A program made the translations under genes and the position numbers. From Hyphomonas sp. (GTDB lineage Bacteria; Pseudomonadota; Alphaproteobacteria; Caulobacterales; Hyphomonadaceae): 64,000 bases of DNA. Positions 35,299 to 44,238 of this stretch are shown here, one piece after another. Under the pieces are notes generated by a model that was not told the DNA's origin, searched no databases, and saw nothing but the letters and a program-made list of their open reading frames with translations. The first letter of the stretch is position 1, and each line of letters starts with the position of its first letter. The stretch lies in assembly GCA_017792365.1 (NCBI GenBank), contig CP051229.1, forward strand, positions 248,001 to 312,000. Reading direction: 5' to 3'.

Positions 35299-35604
35299 AT
35301 GCACAAGAAGCTTCGCCTTGAACTGATCATCGAACGCATGGCCTACAAACGGGCCTGCCGCATCCTCGAAGCGGCGGGGCTCAAGGGTTACACCGTGCTG
35401 CCCGCCATGGCCGGCTTCGGCGGCGGCAGCCGCTGGCAGCGTGACAACGACATTTCCGCAACGCGCGACATGGTCGTCATTGTCACGATCGGGTCCGACG
35501 ACACCGTCAAGGCGTCCCTCGAACAGCTCCAGTCGCTCCTCGGGGCCCATATCGGCGTCCTCAACGTCGCCCCCGTCGAGGTCCTGCGCCCCGAACGCTT
35601 CTGA
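35299..35604 (+). CDS. sbtB: SbtB-like PII-family regulator
   Basis: A 101-residue ferredoxin-fold protein: RLELIIERMAYKRACRILE, a T-loop region around GFGGGSRWQRDN, and DMVVIVTIGSDDTVKASLE, the PII-like beta-alpha-beta pattern; it ends VEVLRPERF. SbtB trimers bind adenine nucleotides including cAMP and control SbtA. The ATG at 35299 has GGAG at good spacing. Immediate linkage to sbtA makes the assignment firm. Confidence 0.85.
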   Translation: MHKKLRLELIIERMAYKRACRILEAAGLKGYTVLPAMAGFGGGSRWQRDNDISATRDMVVIVTIGSDDTVKASLEQLQSLLGAHIGVLNVAPVEVLRPERF

Positions 35605-35807
35605 CGGGACGCCAACCCGCAAGCTGGCCCCCTGTCGCCGGCTGCGGAGGCGCTCCGACACATCCCCCACAAAATGACGTGACCGACCGCATCCCGTTCG
35701 TCGCGAACGCAACTACCGCGCGGTGCAGGCGTTGAGGGTGCGGTCCAGCACCAATGGAGACATGACTCGATGATTGGCGTTCAGGCCGCGGGTCCGCGGA
35801 AACGGCG

Positions 35808-36050
35808 ATGAGCGACATCCTCGGCTACATCGCAATGGCGACGGGCATCGTCGCTGCGATCCTCGTATCGGCAAATATCGGGCGGCGGATCACAGGCTGG
35901 GCTTTCGTCGTATTCACGGTCTCCTCGATCCTCTGGGTCGCAGTCGGCGGGCTTGAGGGCGAACCGCCGCTGGTCATCCAGAACGTGGTTCTCACGGGGG
36001 TGAACGTCTTTGGGATCTACAGATGGCTGATCCGCAAAGCGCCTGCGTGA
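35808..36050 (+). CDS. small membrane protein, three predicted helices
   Basis: An 80-residue protein of hydrophobic stretches: LGYIAMATGIVAAILVSANIG, GWAFVVFTVSSILWVAVGG and IQNVVLTGVNVFGIYRWLI, the last with a short basic tail (RKAPA). The layout recalls small PnuC- or CBU_0592-like membrane proteins that sit alone in alphaproteobacterial genomes. No function can be given. The 200 bp before it contain nothing I can identify. Confidence 0.6.
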   Translation: MSDILGYIAMATGIVAAILVSANIGRRITGWAFVVFTVSSILWVAVGGLEGEPPLVIQNVVLTGVNVFGIYRWLIRKAPA

Positions 36051-36178
36051 CGACAGCCCTACCTGGCGCTGCAATCAGAACCTCTTCGCATCGTCGTGAA
36101 ACCGCATTCCTCCCCAATCGTTGACTCGCTTGCCCGGTCACAGCCGGAGAGCAACGCGACGACCCCAAGGAGCGGCCC

Positions 36179-37141
36179 ATGACTTCGGCGGATGAAACAG
36201 CAGAAACGGCGAAACAATACCAGGAGATCCAGAAAGCGGCGGACGCCTCATCCGGATCAGAAGACAAGAAGTCCGCGATGCAGGCCGGAGCAAGACTGTA
36301 TCCCGAGCCGCCATTCCCAAAACAGCATCAAAAGAAGCCGGGCTCCGAAAGCGAACTCGACCCGGCGCCAATGTATGATGCCCCATTCTATCTGGGATCG
36401 AAGAAGCTGCAGGACAGCGTCGCCATCGTCACAGGCGGAGATTCCGGCATCGGGAGATCGATCGCCACCCTGTTTGCCCGCGAAGGCGCAGATGTTGCCA
36501 TCGTCTACCTGTGCGAGGACGAAGACGCGGAAGTGACCCGCAAGGCCGTCGAAGCCGAAGGGCGCAAATGCCGGCTCATCCGGGCGGACATCAGCAAGGA
36601 GAGCGAGTGCCGGCGCGTCGTCGCAGAGGTCGTGGAGAAGCTCGGCGGCCTCAGTGTTCTGGTCAACAACGCCGCGTTCCAGCAGCACGTCGAGCAACTG
36701 GAAGACCTCGCACCCGAACAGTTCGACCGGACGCTCAAGACCAATCTCTACGGCTGCTATTACATGTGTCAGGCGGCGGTCGTGCACATGAAACCCGGTT
36801 CGGCGATCGTCAACAACGGCTCGGTCACGGGCCTAAATGGCAGCAAGGAGCTGCTCGACTACTCCATGACCAAGGGCGGCATCCACGCCTTCACCCGTTC
36901 CCTGGCTGGCCAGCTGGTGCCGAAGGGCATTCGGGTCAACGCGGTCGCGCCAGGCCCTGTCTGGTCCCCGCTCAATCCCGCAGATCGCGATGCAGACGAG
37001 GTTGCTTACTTCGGCGGCGGCTCTGTCATGAAACGGCCGGCGCAACCCGAAGAGATCGCGCCGGCCTTTGTCTTCCTCGCTTCGCCTCACTGTTCCAGCT
37101 ACATCACTGGCGAGATACTACCCGTCATTGGCGGCTACTGA
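36179..37141 (+). CDS. SDR oxidoreductase, YhdF/YghA (general stress protein 39) type
   Basis: A 320-residue SDR with the long polar N-terminal extension (YPEPPFPKQHQKKPG) that marks the GSP39/YghA group. Seen: TGGDSGIGRSIA near 86, LVNNAAFQQ near 161, NNGSVTGLNGS with the catalytic Ser, YSMTKGG (YxxxK) and GEILPVIGGY at the end. It probably reduces aldehydes or oxidises sugars/alcohols with NAD(P)+ under stress. It stands as a single gene, convergent with the small membrane protein at 37155. Confidence 0.88.
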   Translation: MTSADETAETAKQYQEIQKAADASSGSEDKKSAMQAGARLYPEPPFPKQHQKKPGSESELDPAPMYDAPFYLGSKKLQDSVAIVTGGDSGIGRSIATLFAREGADVAIVYLCEDEDAEVTRKAVEAEGRKCRLIRADISKESECRRVVAEVVEKLGGLSVLVNNAAFQQHVEQLEDLAPEQFDRTLKTNLYGCYYMCQAAVVHMKPGSAIVNNGSVTGLNGSKELLDYSMTKGGIHAFTRSLAGQLVPKGIRVNAVAPGPVWSPLNPADRDADEVAYFGGGSVMKRPAQPEEIAPAFVFLASPHCSSYITGEILPVIGGY

Positions 37142-37154
37142 ATCTGAAAGGGCG

Positions 37155-37415
37155 TCAGTTCGCCGGCTCCCCGCTGATGTCGGGCGGCGCTTCATCCAGC
37201 AGTTCGGATGGCGGCGGATCAGTCTCGAGTTCGTCCTCGCTCGCGCCGACATTCAGGGCGACGACCGCGACGAAAATCCCGGCGATCGCGATGATCGACA
37301 CGATCAGCACGGTCATCATGCCGGGCATGTTGCGACCGGCCCGAACCTCGGTGGGCTTCGCGTCGTGAGGATCGGTTGGTGTGTTGGACGGCGGTTTCTG
37401 TTCGGTCGGCGCCAT
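37155..37415 (-). CDS. small single-helix membrane protein
   Basis: An 86-residue protein with a proline-rich polar N-terminus (APTEQKPPSNTPTDPHDA), one helix (MMTVLIVSIIAIAGIFVAVVAL) and an acidic tail (DELETDPPPSELLDEAPPD). The ATG at 37415 is chosen because AAGGAGA lies seven bases upstream. It is 95 bp downstream of the cytochrome oxidase operon in the same direction and may be its last gene. No family recognised. Confidence 0.6.
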   Translation of the reverse strand: MAPTEQKPPSNTPTDPHDAKPTEVRAGRNMPGMMTVLIVSIIAIAGIFVAVVALNVGASEDELETDPPPSELLDEAPPDISGEPAN

Positions 37416-37510
37416 CGGATTCTCCTTCATTGCGCAGATGGACAAGCGGGGCGCAAGTCTCCCGCAGAGCCATCATCGAACTAGCGCCCGATCTGGACGC
37501 GAGTTCCGGG

Positions 37511-37882
37511 TTATCTCGTCGCACAGGTTGGCATGAAATTCACGGCGGCGCCCGCCCAAATCACGCCGAGCAGACTCAGCAGCGTCAGCGCATGGACGAC
37601 GTGCACAAGGAAATCATTCGAGTTTGTGTCCCCCGAACTTGCCCCAGCGGACAGCAGGCTGCGGGCGCGAAGCCCGATCCCGACCAGCACAAGAACGACC
37701 AAACCGGTAACGCTCCATACCGCCATGTCGGCGAGGGGCTCGCCGATCGCTCCATCGGCTGTCGCACAGGCGACATGCGCACCGCCATAGACCAGCCCGA
37801 AATGCGCCGCCCACAGCAGGATCGGCGCAAGCGAGACCGCAGTGCGGCGGACGAAGCGATCGTTTGCATCAGACTGGCTCAT
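37511..37882 (-). CDS. membrane protein of the cytochrome c oxidase operon, about three helices
   Basis: A 123-residue integral membrane protein: AVSLAPILLWAAHFGLVYGG, MAVWSVTGLVVLVLVGIGL and VVHALTLLSLLGVIWAGAAV. Its ATG overlaps the CoxI-III stop by four bases (ATGA, 37879-37882), so it is translationally coupled to the oxidase. Position suggests an accessory subunit or assembly factor. No named family is recognised. Confidence 0.7.
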   Translation of the reverse strand: MSQSDANDRFVRRTAVSLAPILLWAAHFGLVYGGAHVACATADGAIGEPLADMAVWSVTGLVVLVLVGIGLRARSLLSAGASSGDTNSNDFLVHVVHALTLLSLLGVIWAGAAVNFMPTCATR

Positions 37883-40419
37883 GACGCCGCCACATGCGGA
37901 ATGCCGTGAACGATGAGAAGTCCGACAAGAGCCTGCGCAAACGTGTAGTAGACAAGCAGGGACGTGTTTTCGAGCCCCGCACACCGCACCTGGTCGATCT
38001 TCCCGGCCATCTGCCGCACGCAGACGAAGAGCGACATGATCACGATGACGGCGACGAGTTGTGCGGTCAGGACGCCCGCCATGTAGACCATCGCGCCATA
38101 GCTGGAGTCCGTCGGACGCAGGCCAGCCTGCCAGTGCGACCAGACTTCATTGACCACGCCGCCCGTCAGCGCGCACGCGCCAAGAATGACCAGCGCGGGG
38201 GTGACGAGATTATTGCCGCCCGGCTCCGGCAGGGCCCACCGCGCCAGCACATAGAGCGCCACCGCGAGCGCGAACAGACCAGCGGACAGCATCGGCGAAC
38301 CGGCATCCGGCAGCATCGCCGCGCCCAATTCCCAACCCTCCGGTGAAGAAGTCCATAGGTAGAGGTACGAGAACACGTAGGCGAGATAGAGCGATCCTGC
38401 GACCAGCATCAGCACGATCATCGCCCACCAGCCGTGGGCCATAGGCCCCGTTACATAAACCGGCAGCCGCAGCCCGCCGCCGATCTCCACCGGCCCCGCA
38501 TCTGGTCCCTTGTCGATCGTCCAGACCCACACCAGACAGCACACTACAGCCAGCACGCCGCAGATAATCGCCGGCGTCACCACCTTCACAGTCAGCAGCA
38601 GAAAACAGGCGGCGGTGAACACGGCGGCGAAGAAATGCATCCACCCCGGTCCCGGCATCTGCACGACATATTGCGGCGTCGCGGAAATCGGCGAGGTCAC
38701 GATCGTTTCCCGCCCGCCTGTGGGAGCATCCGGCAGGTAGTGCGCGCCGGCCTCGACTTCCTCGGCCAGCTCGGGCCTGTCCCAGAGCGGATAGAGACTG
38801 TCGACCTTCGGGATCGACCGCGTCGAGTAAACATCCTGCGGCAGGAACTCCAGCGTGCCGGCGTCCCACGGATTGGGATTGCTGCTTTCGCCAATGCGGA
38901 AATTGCGGATCAGATCGATGATGAAGACCAGCACCCCAGCGGCGATCATATACGCGCCGATGGTCGAAACGAGGTTATAGCCGTCCCAGGGCAGCGTATC
39001 GGGATAGGTCCAGATCCGCCGCGGCATGCCCAGAAGGCCGGCCAGGTGCATCGGCAGGAACGCGACATTGAGGCCGATGAACATCAGCCAGAATGTCCAT
39101 TTCCCCAGCGTGTCCGACAGCAGCCGCGAACTCACCATCGGCGCCCAGTAATAGAAGGTCGCGAACAACGGAAATACCATGCCCCCGATCAGCACATAGT
39201 GCAGGTGCGCGACGATGAAGTAGGTATCGTGCGCCTGCCAGTTGAACGGCACCATGGCGACCATCACGCCTGTCAGGCCGCCAAGCGTGAAGATGAACAA
39301 CATCCCCAGCACGAACAGCGCAGGCGTCGTCAGGCGCAGCTTCTTGGTGCGGGACGCCAGCGTCGCGATCCACGAGAAGATCTGGATGCCCGACGGCACC
39401 GCCACCGCCATGCTCGCCGCCGAAAAGAAGGCAAGGCTCAGCGAGGGTATGCCCGTGGTGAACATGTGGTGCACCCACAGTCCGAAGCTGAAGAAACCGG
39501 TAGCGATCAGGGCAACCACGATCAGATTGTGCCCGACCAGCGGCGCACGCGCGATGGTCGGCACGATCATCGACACCAGTCCGGCCGCCGGCAGGAAGAT
39601 GATGTAGACTTCCGGATGCCCAAAGAACCAGAACAGGTGCTGCCACAGCAGCGGGTCGCCGCCGCCGTCCGGAGAGAAGAACGGCCACCCGAAGGCGCGC
39701 TCGATCTCCAGCAGCATCGTTGCGAGAATCACGGCCGGGAAGGCGACCACGATCATCCCCGCAAAGATTAGCATCGCCCAGCCGAAGATCGGCAGCTTGT
39801 CCAGCGACATGCCCGGCGGCCGCGTGCGCAGAACGCCGACGATGATCTCGATGGCGCCGGCGATCGCCGATATCTCGATGAACCCGATCCCGAGCAGCCA
39901 GAAATCCGCAGCATCGCCCGGCGAATACTCCGTCAGCGTCATCGGCGGATACATGAACCAGCCGCCGCGCGGCGCCAGATCGTAGAAAATGGTTGAGAAG
40001 AACACGGTTCCGCCGACAATGTAGGCCCAGACCGCAAACGCGCTTAGTCGCGGGAAGGGCAGGTCGCGCGCCGCCAGCATCTGCGGCAGCAACAATACGC
40101 CCAGCGCCTCGACCGCGGGCACCGCGAACAGGAACATCATCGTGGTCCCGTGAACGGTGAACAGCTGGTTGTAGAGGTCCTGACTTACGAGATCGTTGTC
40201 CGGAACCGCCAGCTGCGTGCGCATCACCAGCGCAAGAATCCCGGCGAGAACAAAGAACACGAAAGCCGCGCCAAGATAGAGCAGGCCGATGACGGTGTTG
40301 TTCACCGCTGTCGGCAGTCGCCAGCCCTTCGGCGTCGCCCAGATCTCGAGCAGCTTCTCGCGCTCGCCGTCCGGTCGCGGCGTCGGGCTGATCTGGGCGT
40401 GTGGAGATGTCTCGTTCAC
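37879..40419 (-). CDS. ctaD: cytochrome c oxidase subunit I-III fusion (haem-copper oxidase)
   Basis: The 846-residue protein joins the catalytic subunit I (about 1-590) to subunit III (about 610-846). Haem and copper ligands are visible: LFTVHGTTMMF (His90), FFGHPEVYIIFLP near 264 (CuB His and cross-linked Tyr), LWVHHMF near 315 (CuB His pair) and AHLHYVLIGG near 400 (haem ligands). The subunit III part shows YVTGPMAHGWWAM and WSHWQAGLRPTDSSYG. CoxI-CoxIII fusions occur in caa3-type oxidases; the CoxII-cytochrome c fusion upstream agrees. It reduces O2 with electrons from cytochrome c and pumps protons. The ATG overlaps the exchanger gene by four bases. Confidence 0.95.
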   Translation of the reverse strand: MNETSPHAQISPTPRPDGEREKLLEIWATPKGWRLPTAVNNTVIGLLYLGAAFVFFVLAGILALVMRTQLAVPDNDLVSQDLYNQLFTVHGTTMMFLFAVPAVEALGVLLLPQMLAARDLPFPRLSAFAVWAYIVGGTVFFSTIFYDLAPRGGWFMYPPMTLTEYSPGDAADFWLLGIGFIEISAIAGAIEIIVGVLRTRPPGMSLDKLPIFGWAMLIFAGMIVVAFPAVILATMLLEIERAFGWPFFSPDGGGDPLLWQHLFWFFGHPEVYIIFLPAAGLVSMIVPTIARAPLVGHNLIVVALIATGFFSFGLWVHHMFTTGIPSLSLAFFSAASMAVAVPSGIQIFSWIATLASRTKKLRLTTPALFVLGMLFIFTLGGLTGVMVAMVPFNWQAHDTYFIVAHLHYVLIGGMVFPLFATFYYWAPMVSSRLLSDTLGKWTFWLMFIGLNVAFLPMHLAGLLGMPRRIWTYPDTLPWDGYNLVSTIGAYMIAAGVLVFIIDLIRNFRIGESSNPNPWDAGTLEFLPQDVYSTRSIPKVDSLYPLWDRPELAEEVEAGAHYLPDAPTGGRETIVTSPISATPQYVVQMPGPGWMHFFAAVFTAACFLLLTVKVVTPAIICGVLAVVCCLVWVWTIDKGPDAGPVEIGGGLRLPVYVTGPMAHGWWAMIVLMLVAGSLYLAYVFSYLYLWTSSPEGWELGAAMLPDAGSPMLSAGLFALAVALYVLARWALPEPGGNNLVTPALVILGACALTGGVVNEVWSHWQAGLRPTDSSYGAMVYMAGVLTAQLVAVIVIMSLFVCVRQMAGKIDQVRCAGLENTSLLVYYTFAQALVGLLIVHGIPHVAAS

Positions 40420-41474
40420 CCGTCGCTCCTCAGATTGTAGAGAAGCGCCAGTCCGCCGAGATAAGTGATCAGCACCGCGAACGAATCATATCCCATCCGC
40501 AGGAAGGACTGGTTGCGCCGTTCAGCCAGCCCGACGAGGAACAGCCCCGTAACAATCGCGCCGAGAATCGCTCCCACGGCCGCAAAATCGCCAGCCTCCG
40601 ACAGTACGGGACTGGACGGAGCGATGAGGTCGACGCCGAACAACAGCGCCACGTTGAGAATGTTGGTGCCGAAAATGTCGGAAATCGCCATTGTGTAATT
40701 TCCGCGCCGCACCGCGCCAAAACTGGTGCTGGCTTCCGGCAGCGATGTCGCGAGCGCCACAAACGCAACGCCCATGAACGATTGCCCAAGTCCGGTCTGC
40801 TGCGCGAGGCTGTCGCCGGTGAGCGAAACCGTCCAGCCCGCCAGCAGGATCACCAGCGCGCTGGCCCCAGTCTTGAGCCCCAGAACCAGGTTGCTCTCTT
40901 CGTGCGGCGCCGCCGACGTCACCGGCGCGCTGAACGCTTCTTCTCCCTCGGTATTGGCCAGCCACGGCTTACGCCCCCGCGCCAGCGTCAGGAGGCGCAT
41001 GCTGAACACTGCGGCGACGAGAAGGCCCCAGGTCCACACGCCGGCCGCAAAGAACGCCTGGTCGCCGGTAATGATGGCAAGGGCGACGAGGCAAAGAAGA
41101 CATATGTTCAGCGCCCCCTGCAGCATGACGATGGGATCGGGCACAACCGAAGTCAGAGCCCGGCGGTGAATGAAGAGATCTGCGATCGCCAGCACCGCGA
41201 CCTGCAATGCGATGCTCCCGAGCAGGTTGTTGACGGCGAGTTCAGCGTTATCGCGCAAGGCGGCTGAAAAGCTGGTCGCGATTTCGGGCAGGGAGGTCAC
41301 CCCCGCCAGCAGCAACAGGCCGAGCAGGGCGTGGCCCATACCGGTGCGGCGCGCGATCTCGTCGGCATACCCGGCCAGCCGCGTACCTGCGATCCACACC
41401 GCAACAGCGGCGACAGCAAAGACGCCAATCGCGGGCCCAAGGCCGAGCGAGGATAAATCCAGCGGCCCGTTCAT
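40416..41474 (-). CDS. CaCA-family cation/Ca2+ exchanger inside the oxidase operon
   Basis: The 352-residue membrane protein has two inverted alpha-repeats with ion-binding acidic residues: GVTSLPEIATSFSA near 58-71 and ALATSLPEASTSFGA near 235-249, followed by NNLLGS and DIFGTNILN. This is the sodium/calcium exchanger fold. Both ends overlap neighbours by four bases (CoxII before, CoxI-III after), so it is translated with the oxidase. Such an exchanger is not a standard oxidase component; it may move Ca2+ or other cations with the proton or sodium gradient. The ion specificity is not readable. Confidence 0.88.
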   Translation of the reverse strand: MNGPLDLSSLGLGPAIGVFAVAAVAVWIAGTRLAGYADEIARRTGMGHALLGLLLLAGVTSLPEIATSFSAALRDNAELAVNNLLGSIALQVAVLAIADLFIHRRALTSVVPDPIVMLQGALNICLLCLVALAIITGDQAFFAAGVWTWGLLVAAVFSMRLLTLARGRKPWLANTEGEEAFSAPVTSAAPHEESNLVLGLKTGASALVILLAGWTVSLTGDSLAQQTGLGQSFMGVAFVALATSLPEASTSFGAVRRGNYTMAISDIFGTNILNVALLFGVDLIAPSSPVLSEAGDFAAVGAILGAIVTGLFLVGLAERRNQSFLRMGYDSFAVLITYLGGLALLYNLRSDG

Positions 41475-42451
41475 TTCAGCGCCGCCAGGTAGCTGGCAAG
41501 GCTGTCGATGTCCGCTTCATCCAGCGTCGCCATCTCGGGCATCAGGTTCTCCGGCTTCAGCTCCTGATGCCGCTCGATCCATGCGCGGAAGTCGCCTTTC
41601 TCGTTGGCGAGCAAGCCTGCGCCGAGCGAGTGACGACTGCCGACATGTGTGAGATCGGGTCCGACGCGGCCCGATGCGTCAGTCCCTCGGACAGCGTGAC
41701 ACGCCCCGCACCCAGCCCGCCGGAACGCGTCGGCCCCGGGATGATCCCCGACCACCGCATCACCCCGTTCGCTGGCAAGCCAGTCGGTGAACGCCTCTGC
41801 GTCCAGCGCCTCGACATAGAACGACATGAAAGCATGCGGCCCGCCGCAATACTCCGCGCACTGACCGCGACGCAGGCCCGGCCGGCTCGCTTCGAGCGTC
41901 AGCGTGTTGGTGCGCCCGGGTATCATGTCGATCTTGCCGGCATAGGCGGGAACCCAGAAGCTGTGAATCACATCCGCCGACGTCAGCTCCAGCGCGACCG
42001 GCTCGCCGACCGGGATGCGCAACTCGTTGGCCGTGTCGAAATCGCCGTCAGGCGTGTGATACGTAACGCGCCACCACCAGCGATTGCCTTCCACGGTAAT
42101 ACGCAGCGGGCTGTCTGCAGCGGCGCCTGTCGCCGCGCCTGCGCCAAGCAGCGCATACCCGTAGAAGAGCAGAACCGTCAGCACGACCGCCGGGAAGACA
42201 ATTCCCCCCACCACAACCAGCCTCTCGCTGGACAACGTCCGCCGCGCCGAACCGCCAAACAGCGCCAGCGCCGTCAATCCGCACACCAGCGCCAGGATGA
42301 GCGCGCCGCCGGCAAACAGGATCCAGGTCAGCATCAACGTACGGGCGGACTCAACACCCTCGCCAGAAAATGCCGACTGTTCGGACGCGCAGCCAGCCGC
42401 CAGCGCCGCCAAAATCAGAATCCCCGCCATGCGCGCGCGCCCGCAGTTCAT
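41471..42451 (-). CDS. ctaC: cytochrome c oxidase subunit II with fused cytochrome c domain
   Basis: A 326-residue lipoprotein (AALAAGCAS, lipobox) with two helices, an aromatic electron-entry block (GNRWWWRVTYH), the CuA domain (VIHSFWVPAYAGKIDMIPG and GQCAEYCGGPHAFM with both Cys, Glu-adjacent and Met ligands), and a C-terminal cytochrome c with CGACH near 245 and a Met ligand candidate in ENLMPEMA. This is the caa3 layout. It accepts electrons from soluble or bound cytochrome c and passes them to subunit I. Four-base overlaps on both sides. Confidence 0.94.
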   Translation of the reverse strand: MNCGRARMAGILILAALAAGCASEQSAFSGEGVESARTLMLTWILFAGGALILALVCGLTALALFGGSARRTLSSERLVVVGGIVFPAVVLTVLLFYGYALLGAGAATGAAADSPLRITVEGNRWWWRVTYHTPDGDFDTANELRIPVGEPVALELTSADVIHSFWVPAYAGKIDMIPGRTNTLTLEASRPGLRRGQCAEYCGGPHAFMSFYVEALDAEAFTDWLASERGDAVVGDHPGADAFRRAGCGACHAVRGTDASGRVGPDLTHVGSRHSLGAGLLANEKGDFRAWIERHQELKPENLMPEMATLDEADIDSLASYLAALK

Positions 42452-43596
42452 AGCTCTCCCCCTGTGTCAGCTGTGGGGGTGTTGCGAACCACGGGCGTGG
42501 TCGCGGCGAAGTACGCGCTGACCGCATCAATCTCGGAATCTTCAAGCCTGGCTGCGACGGCGCTCATCAGCTCCGCCTGCGGCGTCTCGGCGCGCACGCC
42601 ATCCCGAAACAGGCGCAGCTGATTTTGCAGATAGGTCTGCGATTGCCCGGCCAACACCGGATACGTCTCCTCGGCCATACCCCCGTGACATGACATGCAG
42701 GCGCCGACGCCGCGGTCTGGAATGCCGTTTTCGGCAATGTCGCGGCCCATTTCGCTGGCGTCAGAGGCGTCGCCTTTTAGCGGCGGCCGAGGCGAAAGCC
42801 CGGCGAAGTAGTCCGCCAGCTGATCGATCTGGTCGTCCGTCAGCTCCGCCGCCACAGGCTCCATGATGCCGCTCTGTCTGCGGTTTGCACGGTAGTCCTC
42901 CAGAGTCAGTTTCAGGTAGGCGGCGGACTGGCCGGAAAGCCGCGGCGCAAGCGAACTCGCGATGTCGCGCTCGGCGTCATCATGGCAGCGCGCACAAGCC
43001 GTCAGGCCGGCAGCATTGCGTCCCTCTTTCACGAACGTCTCAGGCGAACTTGGCGCCAGATCCGTCCGGCCCGCCAGCGCGCGGAAACCTTCGCGATCAA
43101 GCTCGGGCAGCCGCCGCAGGAAGGCGACGACGGCCCAGACCTCATCCTCGCGATCGGCGCCGCTCCACGCCGGCATGCCCGCGTACTGCAGGCCGTGATA
43201 GACGATCCAGTGAAGGTCCTCGTCTTCCCACGTGTCCACATAGTCTTCCAGCCGGGGAGGCGTCGGCAGCATGCCTTCAAATATGGGATTGATCGGTTCG
43301 CCGGGCGCGGCATGGCACGGCGCGCAGCCCGCGCGAAAGTGCGCGGCGCCAAGCTGAACCAGCGAGGGATCGTCGAGATCCAGATGGTCAGGCGGGGAGA
43401 GGGCGGAATTCGTCTGAACCGAGCGGCGCATCCCCAGCTCGAGAAAGTCGTTCAGCCAGCCCGGATGCCCGCGGCTCGCGGCAATGCTGTAGACGCCGGA
43501 CCAGGCGACAAGCAGTGCGCCAATGATCGTGAGGGCGAACAGCAGGACAACCCCGCCCAAGAGGCGCAACGGTGTCAGGCGGAACCGCACCTGCAT
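42448..43596 (-). CDS. membrane-anchored tri-haem cytochrome c
   Basis: The 382-residue product has an N-terminal helix (LLGGVVLLFALTIIGALLVAW) and three CxxCH sites: CAPCH near 90, CARCH near 199 and CMSCH near 301, each within a class I cytochrome c-like domain (for example GMPAWSGADREDEVWAVVAFL). Three haems in tandem resemble the cytochrome subunit of alcohol/aldehyde dehydrogenases, so it may link periplasmic dehydrogenases such as the quinohaemoprotein to this oxidase. It precedes CoxII with an ATGA overlap. Confidence 0.9.
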   Translation of the reverse strand: MQVRFRLTPLRLLGGVVLLFALTIIGALLVAWSGVYSIAASRGHPGWLNDFLELGMRRSVQTNSALSPPDHLDLDDPSLVQLGAAHFRAGCAPCHAAPGEPINPIFEGMLPTPPRLEDYVDTWEDEDLHWIVYHGLQYAGMPAWSGADREDEVWAVVAFLRRLPELDREGFRALAGRTDLAPSSPETFVKEGRNAAGLTACARCHDDAERDIASSLAPRLSGQSAAYLKLTLEDYRANRRQSGIMEPVAAELTDDQIDQLADYFAGLSPRPPLKGDASDASEMGRDIAENGIPDRGVGACMSCHGGMAEETYPVLAGQSQTYLQNQLRLFRDGVRAETPQAELMSAVAARLEDSEIDAVSAYFAATTPVVRNTPTADTGGEL

Positions 43597-43599
43597 CGC

Positions 43600-44238
43600 C
43601 TACTCCATCGCCGCCGCGCGTGGACGCGGCTCAGCGCCAGCCGTGCTCGCAAACAGCCAGCGCGCGACGATCACCGTAGCCGCGCCAATGTACGTCGCCG
43701 GACATGCGACCAGCATGATCAGTCCGGCCAGCTGCTGGTCCGCCGGACTGGCGGCCATCTCCGCGTAAAGCAGCCGCGGCGCAAACACGAGTAGGGCGGC
43801 CACCAGACAAACAATCTTTCCCGTCAGGATGAGCGCGCCCGCCGCCCACCACGGCGCATCGCGCGCAGTCGTCACTACAGAACGCCAGAACCAGATCGCG
43901 CTGACCAGCAACATCGCGTGCATGCAAAACTGTGCGAAGGGTGACACCATCGCAAGCGCCAGACCGGCAGGCGTATGCCAGGAAAGAAACACCGCCAGCT
44001 GCACGACGGCGGCGGCGGGCAGGTTGTTGGCCAGCGGCCACAACGCCAAGGATGAACTCACGATCGCAAGCGCGACGGCCGGCGCCAGCACGCTCATCAG
44101 CGCAATATGCGTGATCATGTGCGCGCTCAGCATGCCCAAGAATTCCGGCGCAAGCTCAAATACCGCATACGTCAGGCACGCAGATGCAATCACGCCCACA
44201 ACGCGAAGCATCTCTCCGCGCCCGGCGATTGACTTCAA
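43600..44238 (-). CDS. ctaG: CtaG-type (caa3_CtaG) cytochrome c oxidase assembly membrane protein
   Basis: A 212-residue polytopic protein matching the Bacillus-type caa3_CtaG family: SAHMITHIALMSVLAPAVAL, LSWHTPAGLALA and FCMHAMLLVSAIWFW with conserved His residues. These proteins are needed for CuB insertion or assembly of caa3 oxidases. It is the first gene of the oxidase operon, three bases before the tri-haem cytochrome. It is unrelated to the Cox11-type CtaG despite the shared name. Confidence 0.85.
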   Translation of the reverse strand: MKSIAGRGEMLRVVGVIASACLTYAVFELAPEFLGMLSAHMITHIALMSVLAPAVALAIVSSSLALWPLANNLPAAAVVQLAVFLSWHTPAGLALAMVSPFAQFCMHAMLLVSAIWFWRSVVTTARDAPWWAAGALILTGKIVCLVAALLVFAPRLLYAEMAASPADQQLAGLIMLVACPATYIGAATVIVARWLFASTAGAEPRPRAAAME

